In this document: positions 44,073-54,006 of the stretch, in pieces
Numbering within the stretch: position 1 is the first letter of the stretch
How the letters are laid out: every line of letters starts with the position of its first letter
Assembly: GCA_904419945.1 (NCBI GenBank)
Contig: CAJFTM010000004.1
Coordinates: 47,025-111,024 of the forward strand
DNA from: an uncultured Clostridia bacterium
Lineage (GTDB): Bacteria; Bacillota; Clostridia; Christensenellales; Borkfalkiaceae
Direction of reading: 5' to 3'
Length of the DNA stretch: 64,000 bases
Notes under the pieces: model-generated
Told to the model about the DNA's origin: nothing
The model's database searches: none
Seen by the model: only the letters and a program-made list of their open reading frames with translations
Program-made: the position numbers and the translations under genes

Positions 44073-44840
44073 ATGCAGGAATGGATCGGTGAATGGATCG
44101 GCAAACCGCTGCTCACCCGCGGCGGCGAGCGGATCGGCTACATCCGCAGCGTACAGACAGACCGCGCCCTGACGCGCGTGCGCAATTTGGAATGCTGCGA
44201 CGAGGAGGAGGGAGAGTTTTTGCTGCCCGTTTCGGCGGTGGAACACTTCGGCAAGGACGCGGCGATCGTCCGCACCCTCGCCCCGCCCTGCAAGGAATGC
44301 GTGAGTGCCCCTTTCGGCATGGCGGTGTATTCGCGCGCAGGCGAACTGCTCGGCCGCATCGACGATTTCGGGAAAGAGGGCGCCCGGCTGACCTCGCTGC
44401 TGCTGACGGGCGGGCTGTGCGTGCCCGTCGGGCAGGTACTGAGCGTGGCGGACGCGGCGATCGTCGATTTGACGGGCGAAGTGACCAGACGTCCGCGCAT
44501 CCTCCGCCGCCCCGCCGCCGATGCGGAAGCGGCCGATGCGGAAGCGGCCGACGGGAAAAAGGCCTCCGCACAGGAAAGCGGCGCCCTCCCGCACGAACAG
44601 ACGGCCAAGAGGAGCGAGCGCGCCCGGGAGCGGCGGGCGGAACGGCCGGCGGGCAGGCTTGCGGGCAGCGCGCTCCTGACGGGCAAGACGCTGCCGAGCG
44701 ACCTGCTGGACGCGCGCGGCAACCTGCTCGCCCCGCGCGGAACGGTGGTGGACGCAGCCGTCATCCGCCGCGCATTGCAGCACAACAAATTGTTCGCTTT
44801 GACCCAACTGGTCTGTTCGCAGATGCAGCCTCATTCCTAA
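44073..44840 (+). CDS. PRC-barrel domain protein
   Basis: 255 residues. Two PRC-barrel-like modules: about 5-70 (WIGKPLLTRGGERIGYIRSV) and 80-145 (PFGMAVYSRAGELLGRIDDFG). A charged Ala/Glu/Arg linker with a short direct repeat (DAEAADAEAADG) follows. The C-terminal piece (LPSDLLDARGNLLAPRGTVV) could itself be a barrel strand set. Related proteins occur in sporulation, RNA processing and photosynthesis; the role here is unknown. AGAGGAGAGATC precedes the ATG. Confidence 0.75.
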   Translation: MQEWIGEWIGKPLLTRGGERIGYIRSVQTDRALTRVRNLECCDEEEGEFLLPVSAVEHFGKDAAIVRTLAPPCKECVSAPFGMAVYSRAGELLGRIDDFGKEGARLTSLLLTGGLCVPVGQVLSVADAAIVDLTGEVTRRPRILRRPAADAEAADAEAADGKKASAQESGALPHEQTAKRSERARERRAERPAGRLAGSALLTGKTLPSDLLDARGNLLAPRGTVVDAAVIRRALQHNKLFALTQLVCSQMQPHS

Positions 44841-44878
44841 AAAGCGGAGGCGCGCCCCTTGCAGGGCGCGCCTCCGCT
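44839..44878 (-). terminator. Terminator between convergent genes
   Basis: A 14 bp stem, GCGGAGGCGCGCCC, lies at 44845-44878. On the minus strand it is followed by TTTTTAGG, ending the gene at 44926. Confidence 0.78.
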
Positions 44879-44925
44879 TCCCGTATGCGGCCGAAAAAGG
44901 ATGCCGCAGCCCGCAAAGAGCGCAG

Positions 44926-45867
44926 TTACATTTTGTATTTTGCCATCATTTTCAAAAGGGCGGCAAGGATATCGTTGAGGGTCTCCGCCTCTGCCGAAGT
45001 CAAAGTGCCCTTGGCGCGGTATACGGTGAGCAGTTCCTCCGTCTTCTGCGCCTCCAATCGATCCCCGGCGCTCAGCGGCAGGTCGCGCAGACGCTCGAGC
45101 GTGGAAAAGATATGTCCCAGCCGCACGTCCTTTTCCACCACGACGGGGCGCGCGGGCTCCTCCGCAAAGCAGCGCACCATGGCCGGCATGGGCGCGCGGG
45201 GGGCCGGCGGCAAGGGATGCGCTCCGGACTGCGCCCCTTCCGCCATGCCGAATGCAGCCTGCCCCCGCGGCGGAGTCGTATCCGCCCCGGGGACCGCTTC
45301 CGTCCGCATACGGAAAGAGCTCCCTCGATCGGGCGCGCCCGAAGCCGCTCCTTCGGGCGGCACTGACCCTGCCGCTCCCATGGATGCGCCGCACGGGCAG
45401 CCCTGATCCGCCCGGACGGCCGCGCCCTCTCCTGCGGGGAGGGCGCGGCGCGCAGCTCCCTCCTCCCGGCGGACATCCGCCGCGCGGCCCTTTGTTTTTT
45501 CCCCCTCCGGCCGAACCGACCTGCGGCCCCGCCGAGCCTCCCCGCTCCGGCGGACGGGCAAAAAGAGGGGCGCGGCAAGGAGATAAGAAGCGAGAACGGC
45601 GAGGAGCAATACCCCCAGCGCAGGGCGTAGGGGCGCTCCGCCGAACAGCAGCAGGGCGAGCGCGGCGCCGAAAGCGAACAGGCGCACGGGGCGCAGCGCG
45701 CGCAAGAAAGGCGCGCGCATCTGCGGCAGGAAAGAGCCGAATACGGACAGGACCAGCGCCGCGACGGCCGGCAGTGCCAGGAGCGGCAAAAGCACGGCAT
45801 CGACGAGGGCGGCTTCCCCCGCATCCTCGGCGAGGGACAGGATCGTTTCAAACAGATCGAGGGACAT
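44926..45867 (-). CDS. Membrane protein with long disordered middle, unknown
   Basis: 313 residues, not recognised. Three N-terminal hydrophobic helices (about 20-115) are followed by an Arg/Ala/Pro/Glu-rich disordered stretch of about 120 residues. A helical C-terminal domain (HIFSTLERLRDLPLSAGDR, TLTSAEAETLNDILAALLK) completes it. ATG 45867 follows GGAGGCTGTCC. It lies between the addAB operon and its convergent PRC-barrel neighbour. Confidence 0.62.
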   Translation of the reverse strand: MSLDLFETILSLAEDAGEAALVDAVLLPLLALPAVAALVLSVFGSFLPQMRAPFLRALRPVRLFAFGAALALLLFGGAPLRPALGVLLLAVLASYLLAAPLFLPVRRSGEARRGRRSVRPEGEKTKGRAADVRREEGAARRALPAGEGAAVRADQGCPCGASMGAAGSVPPEGAASGAPDRGSSFRMRTEAVPGADTTPPRGQAAFGMAEGAQSGAHPLPPAPRAPMPAMVRCFAEEPARPVVVEKDVRLGHIFSTLERLRDLPLSAGDRLEAQKTEELLTVYRAKGTLTSAEAETLNDILAALLKMMAKYKM

Positions 45868-46005
45868 GGACAGCCTCCGCGGAAAGTTCCGGGATCCGGA
45901 AGAGGATCCCGCTTCCCGCCCAGTATAGACTGCCGCGCGCCGCAAAAAAGGACAAGATTTGCCGAAAAAACAGGAAGAGGCGCGATTTCCGCACCCCTTC
46001 AGCCC

Positions 46006-49000
46006 TCAGCGCACGCGGACGCAGTAGCCGCGCAAAATATTGACCAGATAGGCCGATACGCGCCGCACCCCCGGCCACTGCGACGCCGCCGCGACATAGA
46101 TATCCACCTGCGCCGCGTAATCCTGCTTCAACTGTTCTTCGGAATGGGAAGAATACTTATAATCGACCACGACCGCCTCTTCCCCCTGCACGGCGAGCAG
46201 GTCGATGACGCCCTGCACGAGGACGGTATCCTCCGATGCGCCGGGATACAGGCGCGAGGCGGGCAATCCCAGCAGAAAGGGCTGCTCTCGCCGCAGCGCG
46301 GCGCCGCGCAGCGACGCAAAGACGGGCATCGCCAGGATGGAAGCGAGGCGGGCATCGTCGAGCAGGGCCGCCTGTTCGGGCGGCAGCTGCGCGCGCACCC
46401 GCGCGATCTCCTCCGCCGGCGGAGCGGAAAAATCAACGTTTTCCAAAAAGGCATGGTAGGCGGTCCCGGTGGCGGCATCGGCAGGGGAAGTATAGAACTC
46501 CTCTGCGGCTCGCCTATCGGCATCCGTCTCCCCTTCGGCGGCCGGCACGGCGGCTGCGCCCTCCCTGCGCTCGCGCAGCAGCTGCGAGGGGGAGGTCTTG
46601 ACGGGCAGGCCGAGCGCCGCGGCATGCGGGTACGGCGCACGATACATCGCGCGCACAGCGTCGCGCGCGGCTTCATCCGCCTCGCCCGCCGTGAGCACGC
46701 GCTCTGCCGGAGGCTCGAGCCGGCCGCCGAAGACGGGCGCATAGCAGTCGCGGAAGGCGGTGAGATCGACAAAATCGGCAAAACAGGAGGCCTCTGCCGC
46801 CCGCTCGGGCGAGAAGGGCTTTTCCTCCGAAAAAACGAGGTGCAGCGCGCTCTTGGCGCGGGTAAGCGCGACGTACAGCAGGCGCATCTCGTCGGCGGCG
46901 CGGCGGCGGACGAGGCGGCCGTGCACGACCGTGCGAAGAATGGTCTCCGAGCGGGTGCGAGCCTCGAAATCGTAGGCGTTGGGCGCAAAGCCCCACTCGT
47001 CGTCAAAGAGGACGCCGCGCAGATCCTTGTCGGAAAAGCGCGCATTCATGCCCGCGACGATGACGACGGGGAACTCCAGCCCCTTGGCGGCGTGCATGGT
47101 CATCACGCGGACGGCGTTGCCGCCGCCGCTCTCCGAAAAGCCGACGCGATAGCCTCCGCTTTTGAGCTTGTCCAAAAAGGCGGATACGGACAGCTGCCCG
47201 CACTCCTCGATCAGGCGGCGGACGCGGCGCACCCGCTCCGCCCCACACGGGCGCGCGAGGAGATCCGCCTCCATGCCCGTTTCGGCGAGCAGGGCCGCGA
47301 GCACCTCGGCCGCGCCCTTGACCTGCATGCGCAGCCGCAGCGACGCCGCGCGGGCAAAAAAGGCGCGCAGCTTGGCGGCGAGCGCATCCGTCCCCTCCGC
47401 GGCGTACCGCTCGCAGGCGAGATAAAAGGGCTCGTCCTTGCCGCCCGGGCGTTTGCCGGCGAGGCGGATGCGGGCCAGCTCTTCGTCGGTGACGCCGCCC
47501 GCCGCGCTCTTGAGGGAGGCGGCGAGGGGGATATCCTGCGCGCCGTTGTCCAAAAACTGCAGCAGCGCGATCATCGTTTTGACCTCGGGATAGTCGCAGA
47601 TATTGACCTCTGCCGCGGCGGCGACGGGGATGCCGCGGCGCACCAGCTCCGCGACGATGCGCCCCGCTCGGCCGGTCATGCTGCGGGTGAGCACCACGAT
47701 GTCGCCGAAATCGGTGCGCGCCTCCCCTCCCGCGGCGGGGTCATGGCGGGCGCCGCCCGCCTCCTGCAGGATGATGTCCGCGATCAGCGCGCCCTCGGCA
47801 AATTCTTCGTCCTCGGCGGGACCGAGGTTGGCGGCGACCGAATAGACGTCCCGCTGCGCGCGCTCCTTTTCCTCCGCTTCGGGGACGAATTCGATGCGCA
47901 CCCTCCCCCCTTCCTGCGCGGGCGAACCCGCCGCCATCACGGAGGTCCCGGCGTAATCGACGGAGCAGCTCTCGCGCGTCATGACTCCCGAAAACAGGCG
48001 GTTGACCGCCTCGAGCACGGCAGTGCAGCTGCGGAAATTGCCGTTGAGGGTAAGCGCCCGCCCCTCCCCGCGCAGCAGCTCGTACTTTTCGGAAAAGAAG
48101 GCGGGGCTGCAGCCGCGGAAGCCGTAGATGGACTGCTTCGCGTCCCCGACCATGAACACGTTTTCCCCCGCGACGAGGGAGAGGATGCGCTCCTGCGCGG
48201 GATTGACGTCCTGATATTCGTCTACAAACACGTGCGTATAACGCCCGCGCACCTCTGCCCCGACGCGCGGGATCTCGAGCAGCGCGAGGCACTTGTGCTC
48301 GAGGTCGGAAAAATCCAGCCCGCCCGCGCGCCGCTTGAGGGCGGCATACTCCGCGTCGTAGGCGAGCACCGCTTCGGCGAGGCCCGCCGCGATCTCCCCC
48401 GAGGAAAGGAACGCCGCGAGCTCCTCCTCCCGCGGGCGGAAGGCCGCGAGCATCTTTTTCAGCCCGTCCACCTCCTCCTTGAGGGATGCCATCCTTTCGT
48501 CCAGCGCGAGCGCCTCCTCGCTGCCGGCGGCCTTGAGCTTGGTGTTGGGCGGCTTGGACATGAGCTTGAGCCCTTCAAAGAGCTTGGCCGCGGCAAAGAC
48601 GTCCTCTGCGGCGAGCACCTCTTCGGCGAGGGCGCGGCGGCCCTCGAGAAAGGCGACGTGCTTTTCGGTAAACAGCCCCGCGCGCAGAAAGGGTTCGCAC
48701 GCGGCGGAGAGCGCAATGCACTTTCCGCGCAGCCGCTCCGCCGCCGCGCGCACGGGCGCGAGCGCCTCGGCAGCGAGCGCATCAAAGGCGGATTCGGTAT
48801 ACTTTGCGGCGATGCCGCCGAGAAAATCGGTGTAGTCCGCGCGCGAGATCACCTTTTCGTGCGCCTTGCGCACCACCTCCCGCAGGCGGCCGAAACCGCG
48901 GCTGCCCGCAAAGGCGCGGCAGAGGGAGGCAAAGCGGGGAGAATCCTGCTCGAGCAGCGCGTCAAAGGCGCGGGCGACGGCGCGCTCGCGCAGTTTATCT

Positions 49001-49398
49001 GCCTCCGTTTCCTCCAGTACGCGGAAGTTGCCGTCGATGCCCGCCTCGTAAAAATAGCGGCGGATGACGTTGACGCAGAAGGCGTGCAGCGTGCACACGT
49101 CTGCCGAGGGCACTTCGGACAGCTGTGCCTTCAGCCGGGCGCGCACGGCCGGATCCGGCTCGGCATTGATGCGCGCAGAGAGGGCGGCGCGCAGCCGCTC
49201 CTTCATTTCGCCGGCCGCAAGGTTGGTGAATGTGACCGCGAGCACGGAGGAGACGTCCGCCTTCCCCGACAGGATGAGGGCGATCATCTTTTCGATCATG
49301 ACGAAGGTCTTGCCGCTGCCCGCCGAGGCGGACACGAGCACCTCGCCGGCGGCGTCAATGGCGGCCTGCTGTTCGGGCGTGGGTGTGCGCGTACTCAT
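46006..49398 (-). CDS. addA: Helicase-nuclease subunit AddA
   Basis: Double-strand-break resection helicase/nuclease, the RecBCD counterpart of Bacillota. 1,130 residues: UvrD-type helicase with Walker A ASAGSGKTFV near residue 25, AVTFTNLAAGEMKERL, Walker B FVDEYQDVNPAQERIL, VGDAKQSIYGFRGC and VMTMHAAKGLEFPVV. The C-terminal RecB-type nuclease keeps GVIDLL, VVDYKYS and QVDIY. The ATG overlaps the addB stop by 4 bases. The equally long frame on the opposite strand is a codon-bias shadow. Confidence 0.96.
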   Translation of the reverse strand: MSTRTPTPEQQAAIDAAGEVLVSASAGSGKTFVMIEKMIALILSGKADVSSVLAVTFTNLAAGEMKERLRAALSARINAEPDPAVRARLKAQLSEVPSADVCTLHAFCVNVIRRYFYEAGIDGNFRVLEETEADKLRERAVARAFDALLEQDSPRFASLCRAFAGSRGFGRLREVVRKAHEKVISRADYTDFLGGIAAKYTESAFDALAAEALAPVRAAAERLRGKCIALSAACEPFLRAGLFTEKHVAFLEGRRALAEEVLAAEDVFAAAKLFEGLKLMSKPPNTKLKAAGSEEALALDERMASLKEEVDGLKKMLAAFRPREEELAAFLSSGEIAAGLAEAVLAYDAEYAALKRRAGGLDFSDLEHKCLALLEIPRVGAEVRGRYTHVFVDEYQDVNPAQERILSLVAGENVFMVGDAKQSIYGFRGCSPAFFSEKYELLRGEGRALTLNGNFRSCTAVLEAVNRLFSGVMTRESCSVDYAGTSVMAAGSPAQEGGRVRIEFVPEAEEKERAQRDVYSVAANLGPAEDEEFAEGALIADIILQEAGGARHDPAAGGEARTDFGDIVVLTRSMTGRAGRIVAELVRRGIPVAAAAEVNICDYPEVKTMIALLQFLDNGAQDIPLAASLKSAAGGVTDEELARIRLAGKRPGGKDEPFYLACERYAAEGTDALAAKLRAFFARAASLRLRMQVKGAAEVLAALLAETGMEADLLARPCGAERVRRVRRLIEECGQLSVSAFLDKLKSGGYRVGFSESGGGNAVRVMTMHAAKGLEFPVVIVAGMNARFSDKDLRGVLFDDEWGFAPNAYDFEARTRSETILRTVVHGRLVRRRAADEMRLLYVALTRAKSALHLVFSEEKPFSPERAAEASCFADFVDLTAFRDCYAPVFGGRLEPPAERVLTAGEADEAARDAVRAMYRAPYPHAAALGLPVKTSPSQLLRERREGAAAVPAAEGETDADRRAAEEFYTSPADAATGTAYHAFLENVDFSAPPAEEIARVRAQLPPEQAALLDDARLASILAMPVFASLRGAALRREQPFLLGLPASRLYPGASEDTVLVQGVIDLLAVQGEEAVVVDYKYSSHSEEQLKQDYAAQVDIYVAAASQWPGVRRVSAYLVNILRGYCVRVR

Positions 49399-52300
49399 TC
49401 TCCTCTCCTCCTGCGTACGATCCCGGCGACCTCTTCCGCCGTGACCTTCTTTTCGCTGCGGGCGCCGTCGGCGGGGTCATACCCGCAGAGGGCGCCGTAC
49501 GGGCAGTAGACGCATGCCCCCTCGTACGGCGAGGGCGCGATGCAGCCGGCGTCCGTTTCGCGGACACAATTTTCGGAGACGAGGGTGGCGTACTCCAAAA
49601 AATCGGAAAACTGTTCGGGCGGCAGGCAGTTTTTGGTCTTGCGGCCGCGGTAATAGGCGTCGATGAAGCGGCTCTTTTGGCCCTCCTCGACGGCGCTGTC
49701 GTTCATGCGGATGACCTCGTCCTCCCCCAGCGTGAACCCCTGCATGCGGTAGGGTTCCTCCCCCTCCGCGTGAAAGGGCGCTCCGGCGGGGAAATAATAG
49801 GCGCCCGCCGCCCGCCCCCCCGCGGACGACGCGGAGAGATACAGCTCGAGCTGCAGTTTGCGCCCGGTATAATAGGGCTCGATGCTGACGTCAAAGGCGC
49901 CCGTCTTATAGTCGACGACGCGGGTATACTCCCCGCTGCGGTCGACGCGGTCGATCTTCCCCGCGACGGTGAGCATGCGCCCGCCCGCGCGCAGGCGGAT
50001 GCCGGGGAAGGGGGATGACGGGTAACCGAACGTCTGCTCGGCTGCGGCGACCGTAAAGGAGGAACCGCGCAGCTGACCGAACACGTTTTTCCCCACGAGG
50101 AGCGCCTCCGCCGCCAGGGCGGACGCGGCGTAATCCCCCTCGCCCGTATCGGCGAGGTAGCAGAAAGGCGGCTCGCGCAGCATGGCCTGCGCCTCCTGCG
50201 CGAGGAAGGCAGCACACGCGTCCTCATCGGCGAGCGACGGCATTTTTTCCGCCAGACGGCGCAGCAATTCGTGCACAAAGTTGCCCGTATCGGTGACGCG
50301 CACGCTCGCCTCCTCCCTCTCGGCGAGCGCAAGGCCGCGCTCGGCAAAGTTGCGGTAAGGGCAGAGGAAATACCCCTCGATGAGGGTGGGCGAGACGGTA
50401 TTTTTGCCGCGCAGCACAGCCTGCGCCGCGGCGGGCACAAAATCCTGCCGTGCCGGCGGATCGAAGAGCCGCGCGGGGGCCTCTCCCCGCTCTTTTAATG
50501 CGGCGTACAGCCCGGTATGCGCGGAAAAATCGGCGCGGCCGCGGCGGAAAGCATCCGCGCGGACGTACAGCTCGCGCGCGGCGGGCAGCGGCGCGCTCGC
50601 CACGGCGGCGAGATAGCGGCGGTAGCCGGCCGGGTCGGCGCTCTCCGCGCGCTCGAGCGCGGCGCGGGTGAGAACGGGCAGCGGCCTGCCGTGCAGCGCG
50701 CGAAAGAGGGCGCGCACCGTATCGAACACGCCGCTCGGGCGGCACTCTTCCCCGCCTGCAGAGCGCGGATAAGTCAGGTACAGCCGCTCGGAAAAAGAGC
50801 AGAGCGCGAGGGCGACATTTTCGCGCACGCGCGCGTTGACTTCGCGGATCTTGGGGCTGATCTCCACCGCGAGCGAACGGAGGCGGTCGATATCGCGGTC
50901 AGTGATGAGGGCGGTATCCGCCCCGCCCGCGGGGACTTCGTCCGTCATTCCCGCCGCAAACACGACCTTGGCGGAAGGGCGGCGGCTGTGCGAGATGTCC
51001 CCCACGAACACGGCGTCGAGATACTGGGGAATGAGGGAAAGGCGCAGCCCCTTGAACCCCTCGCCCAGCAGCGCCGCAAATTCTTCGGCGCGCAGCTTGG
51101 TCTCGGCGGCGAGCTGCGCGGCCTCGTCCAATACGCGGCAGACGCTCTCGTACCCGCGGGAGAAAAAGGCCGCCTCCGCGCGCAGCCCCTCCCCTTCGAG
51201 CGCGGAAGCGATCTCTGCCTGCCGGGCCTCACAGCCGAAAGAATCGAGCAGGCGTCGGCACAGGCGGCAGTAGGCCCCGCCCGTCATGGATGCGGACGCG
51301 CCCTCGAACGAGCAGAGCAGTTTGTCGCGCAGGGCGCCGAGCACGAGGGGCTGTTCGGCGCTGTCCTTGATCGGCCGGCGCGCGCCGCCGCGGTAATTTG
51401 CATATTTGGCGAGATAATTGCGGTACAGCTCGCAGGAGCGGCGATCTTCCCCGAAAAACGGATTGCCGACAAAGGCGTCCGTATCGGCTGGATCCATCCC
51501 CTCCGACAGCAGCGCCAGCCAGCAGAGCAGAAAGTCGGCCAGGGGATGCTCCGCCGCCGTGCGCTCCAATTCGGCATAATACGGGATGCCGTACTCGCCG
51601 AACGCCTTTTCCAACGGCAGCGCACAGCCGGCGACATCCGGCAAAAAGAGGGCGATGTCTGCATATCGCGCGCCGCGGTGCACTTCGCTGCGGATGGCTG
51701 CGGCGATATAGGCAAACTCATCGTCGCGGTCGGCCGCCTCAAAGATATGCACGCGCGAAGTTTCGACGGGCGAGGGACAGACGGGATCGAACAGGCAGCG
51801 GCGCAGCGCCTCCGCCTCCGGCCGCAGCGAAGAGGGCAGGGCGCGGCGCACGCAGGACGCGCCCGCGCGCGCGCAGTACTTTTCGAACGCGGCGACCGCC
51901 TCGTTGGTGTACAGTTCCTCCTCCCCGCCGATCAAAACTCCCGTGACCGAACGGGCGCCGCGGCAGCAAGCCGCAATGCCCTCCGCCGCCTGCCGCGTAA
52001 AGGCGGAAAAGCCCGCAAAATAGATGTCTGCCCCCGCGATGTCTGCGCGCGCGAGCGCCTCCGGCAGCAGCCCGAGCACGCCGCTCTCGTCGAGGTAACC
52101 CTGATCGAGAAAGGCGAGGTAATCGCGGTAGACGAGGGCGATGTCCGCCAGCTTGTTCGCGAGCATGGGCTCCGCTTCGGCGCGGGCATCCTCGAGCATT
52201 TCGGGCGTGACGAGGGCAGCGCGCAGCTGGGCGATGGTCTCGTACAGCCGCACCGCGCAGCCCGCGGGGTTTTTGCCGAAGCAGCGCAGTGCGGCCGCGT

Positions 52301-52556
52301 TTTTCGCGGCGATGGCGCCCACTACCATCACCGAACCTTGCTTGGAAAGGACCTTTTTACCCCCCTTCTCCCCCAAAAAGCGGGCAAAGGAGGTGACGGC
52401 GACGTCAAACACGGCGCCGCCCGCCGCCACGGCGCGCTCCGCCTCGAGCGTGAGGCGGTCTTCACAGAAAATGATGGCGCGCCCGCCGCGCGGCACACCG
52501 CTCAAAAAGCGGAGCAGCGCGTCCACATCGGGCGCGATATAAATGTCGACCTGCAT
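49395..52556 (-). CDS. addB: Nuclease subunit AddB (no Walker A)
   Basis: Partner of AddA; 1,053 residues. The C-terminal nuclease has KIDRVDRSG, VVDYKTGAFD and QLELYL. The four Fe-S Cys are one in YFLCPYRNF and three in the tail (CVYCPYGALC). The usual AddB start with a GxxGSGKT loop is missing: the N-terminus reads IYIAPDVDALLRFLSG, as in RexB-type subunits that do not bind ATP. Start ATG 52556 after AGGGGAATT. It is first in the addB-addA operon. Confidence 0.92.
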   Translation of the reverse strand: MQVDIYIAPDVDALLRFLSGVPRGGRAIIFCEDRLTLEAERAVAAGGAVFDVAVTSFARFLGEKGGKKVLSKQGSVMVVGAIAAKNAAALRCFGKNPAGCAVRLYETIAQLRAALVTPEMLEDARAEAEPMLANKLADIALVYRDYLAFLDQGYLDESGVLGLLPEALARADIAGADIYFAGFSAFTRQAAEGIAACCRGARSVTGVLIGGEEELYTNEAVAAFEKYCARAGASCVRRALPSSLRPEAEALRRCLFDPVCPSPVETSRVHIFEAADRDDEFAYIAAAIRSEVHRGARYADIALFLPDVAGCALPLEKAFGEYGIPYYAELERTAAEHPLADFLLCWLALLSEGMDPADTDAFVGNPFFGEDRRSCELYRNYLAKYANYRGGARRPIKDSAEQPLVLGALRDKLLCSFEGASASMTGGAYCRLCRRLLDSFGCEARQAEIASALEGEGLRAEAAFFSRGYESVCRVLDEAAQLAAETKLRAEEFAALLGEGFKGLRLSLIPQYLDAVFVGDISHSRRPSAKVVFAAGMTDEVPAGGADTALITDRDIDRLRSLAVEISPKIREVNARVRENVALALCSFSERLYLTYPRSAGGEECRPSGVFDTVRALFRALHGRPLPVLTRAALERAESADPAGYRRYLAAVASAPLPAARELYVRADAFRRGRADFSAHTGLYAALKERGEAPARLFDPPARQDFVPAAAQAVLRGKNTVSPTLIEGYFLCPYRNFAERGLALAEREEASVRVTDTGNFVHELLRRLAEKMPSLADEDACAAFLAQEAQAMLREPPFCYLADTGEGDYAASALAAEALLVGKNVFGQLRGSSFTVAAAEQTFGYPSSPFPGIRLRAGGRMLTVAGKIDRVDRSGEYTRVVDYKTGAFDVSIEPYYTGRKLQLELYLSASSAGGRAAGAYYFPAGAPFHAEGEEPYRMQGFTLGEDEVIRMNDSAVEEGQKSRFIDAYYRGRKTKNCLPPEQFSDFLEYATLVSENCVRETDAGCIAPSPYEGACVYCPYGALCGYDPADGARSEKKVTAEEVAGIVRRRRGE

Positions 52557-52664
52557 AATTCCCCTTCCTCGCCGCGCAAAGCGCGGCACCCCTGTTGCGA
52601 TACATATTTTTTCTCAGTATACCATATTTCTGCCCTTTTTTTAAGCGATTTTCACACGTTTTAT

Positions 52665-52694
52665 TTGTACAAAGGGCGCGAAGTGTGCTATACT
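52665..52694 (+). promoter_or_regulatory. Promoter of the lipoprotein gene
   Basis: TTGTAC (52665-52670), 18 bases, TATACT (52689-52694) preceded by TGC (extended -10). Confidence 0.7.
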
Positions 52695-52731
52695 GTTGGG
52701 TAGCAAACGCAAAAAATTTTTCGAGGTCTGC

Positions 52732-53859
52732 ATGAAAAAGAAACTGACCGCCGCGGCGCTCGCCGCCGGGCTCCTCCTTTTAACGGGGTGTGCCGCACAG
52801 ACGGTGACCCCCTTTACCGCCTATTGGCAGCAAAACACCTCCGTCTACGACCGCTCTTTTTACGAAACGCTGCATTACTCCGTCTCCTTTGACCGAAGCG
52901 AAAATTTCAGGAGCGGCTTTATCTTTGAACCGGGCGAAGGCTGTTCGTACACCGTTACGACGGAGGCCGTGCCCGCCTGGAGCGGCCGCTCGCAGCTGTA
53001 CCGCCTGACCTCCTCCCTCACGCTGGAAGGATCCTATATCTACGTGGACCCGGACACGAACGAAGAGAGCGAGATCGTCGCTTTCGGCGGCGAGAGCGGC
53101 AACGAACCTGCCGTCATCGAGCGCACCGTGCTCTTCTGTTCCCCCTTCGGCGATAACCTCGAACCCGTCCGCAGCGAGAGCACCGTCTATTCCTATACCC
53201 CGGTCGAACAGGACAGCCGCGAAGTCGCCGTGTACAGCTACTCCTATTCCGTTTCCTATACAGAGGACGGCGACGAGGCGTCCGTGACGTATACCGACCA
53301 CTTTGCAGGGCTGACCGAGGCGGAGAGCGCGATCAACGAAAACACCCGCAAAGTCTCCGTGTTCGCGGAAGAGATCCTGCCCGAAGGGGAAGTATCCGTC
53401 AGCGGCATCCAAAGCCGCTACACCGGCATCGACGAGGCGCAGCTGCTCTTTGCGGGCCGCGGCCTCTCCTATTCTTCGGGGAGCGCCCTGCCGCTGACCG
53501 TTGTCAGCGGCGGAAGCGCGTACACCGTATCCATGAGCGGCACCGCCGCGAGCGTGTCCTGCGCGGGCGAAACGAGCTTTGTACTGGACGGCGAAAGGAT
53601 GGAGGACGGGGCGGTGGAAGCCGTCATCGTCTCTGCGCGGCTGGCGCACGGCGGCACGGACACCGGCCCTTTGCAGACAGCCGTCTACGCCCTGCCCGCC
53701 CAGACGGATGCGGACGGCAACGCGCAGGGGAACCTCTACTTCGCGCTGCCGCTGGAAGTGCGCCAGGCTTTCGGCTTTGCGGGTACTGCGGCGGAGATCG
53801 TCTATTCGCTGGAAGAGGCCTCGCACGCCCTTCCCGCTGCGGCTGCGGACGGGGAGTAA
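52732..53859 (+). CDS. Lipoprotein, unknown
   Basis: 375 residues. A lipoprotein signal peptide (MKKKLTAAALAAG..) ends in the lipobox LTGC, with Cys20 as the lipidated residue, so it should sit on the outer face of the membrane. The mature part is rich in Ser/Thr/Tyr/Glu beta strands (VAVYSYSYSVSYTEDGDE). I do not recognise the fold. The start is the ATG before MKKK; the longer frame has no ribosome site. Flanked by its own promoter and terminator. Confidence 0.75.
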   Translation: MKKKLTAAALAAGLLLLTGCAAQTVTPFTAYWQQNTSVYDRSFYETLHYSVSFDRSENFRSGFIFEPGEGCSYTVTTEAVPAWSGRSQLYRLTSSLTLEGSYIYVDPDTNEESEIVAFGGESGNEPAVIERTVLFCSPFGDNLEPVRSESTVYSYTPVEQDSREVAVYSYSYSVSYTEDGDEASVTYTDHFAGLTEAESAINENTRKVSVFAEEILPEGEVSVSGIQSRYTGIDEAQLLFAGRGLSYSSGSALPLTVVSGGSAYTVSMSGTAASVSCAGETSFVLDGERMEDGAVEAVIVSARLAHGGTDTGPLQTAVYALPAQTDADGNAQGNLYFALPLEVRQAFGFAGTAAEIVYSLEEASHALPAAAADGE

Positions 53860-53885
53860 CGCCCGGAGCTCTCCCATCAAAGACG

Positions 53886-53917
53886 AGCGGCGCGGAAATC
53901 CGCGCCGCTATTTTTTA
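53886..53917 (+). terminator. Rho-independent terminator of the lipoprotein gene
   Basis: AGCGGCGCGGA-AA-TCCGCGCCGCT followed by ATTTTTTAAAT. Confidence 0.88.
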
Positions 53918-53929
53918 AATCCTCGGCAA

Positions 53930-53975
53930 AAAAAGGGGGCGCCGCGCATTGCGCGCGGCGCCCCCCTCTTTTTCA
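53930..53975. terminator. Bidirectional terminator before the gene at 54007
   Basis: GGGGGCGCCGCGC and its complement flank a short loop. A-runs (53930) and TCTTTTTC flank it, so it can end the minus-strand gene at 54007. Confidence 0.78.
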
Positions 53976-54006
53976 TCCTATGTGTTTTTACCGCCGCAAA
54001 AAATTT

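Noticed and set aside
46144..49509. A 1,121-codon open frame antisense to addA, and similar long antisense frames over smc and dnaK
   Set aside because: GC-rich codon bias keeps the antisense frame open. Translations are low-complexity and unlike any family, while the opposite strands encode complete known proteins.
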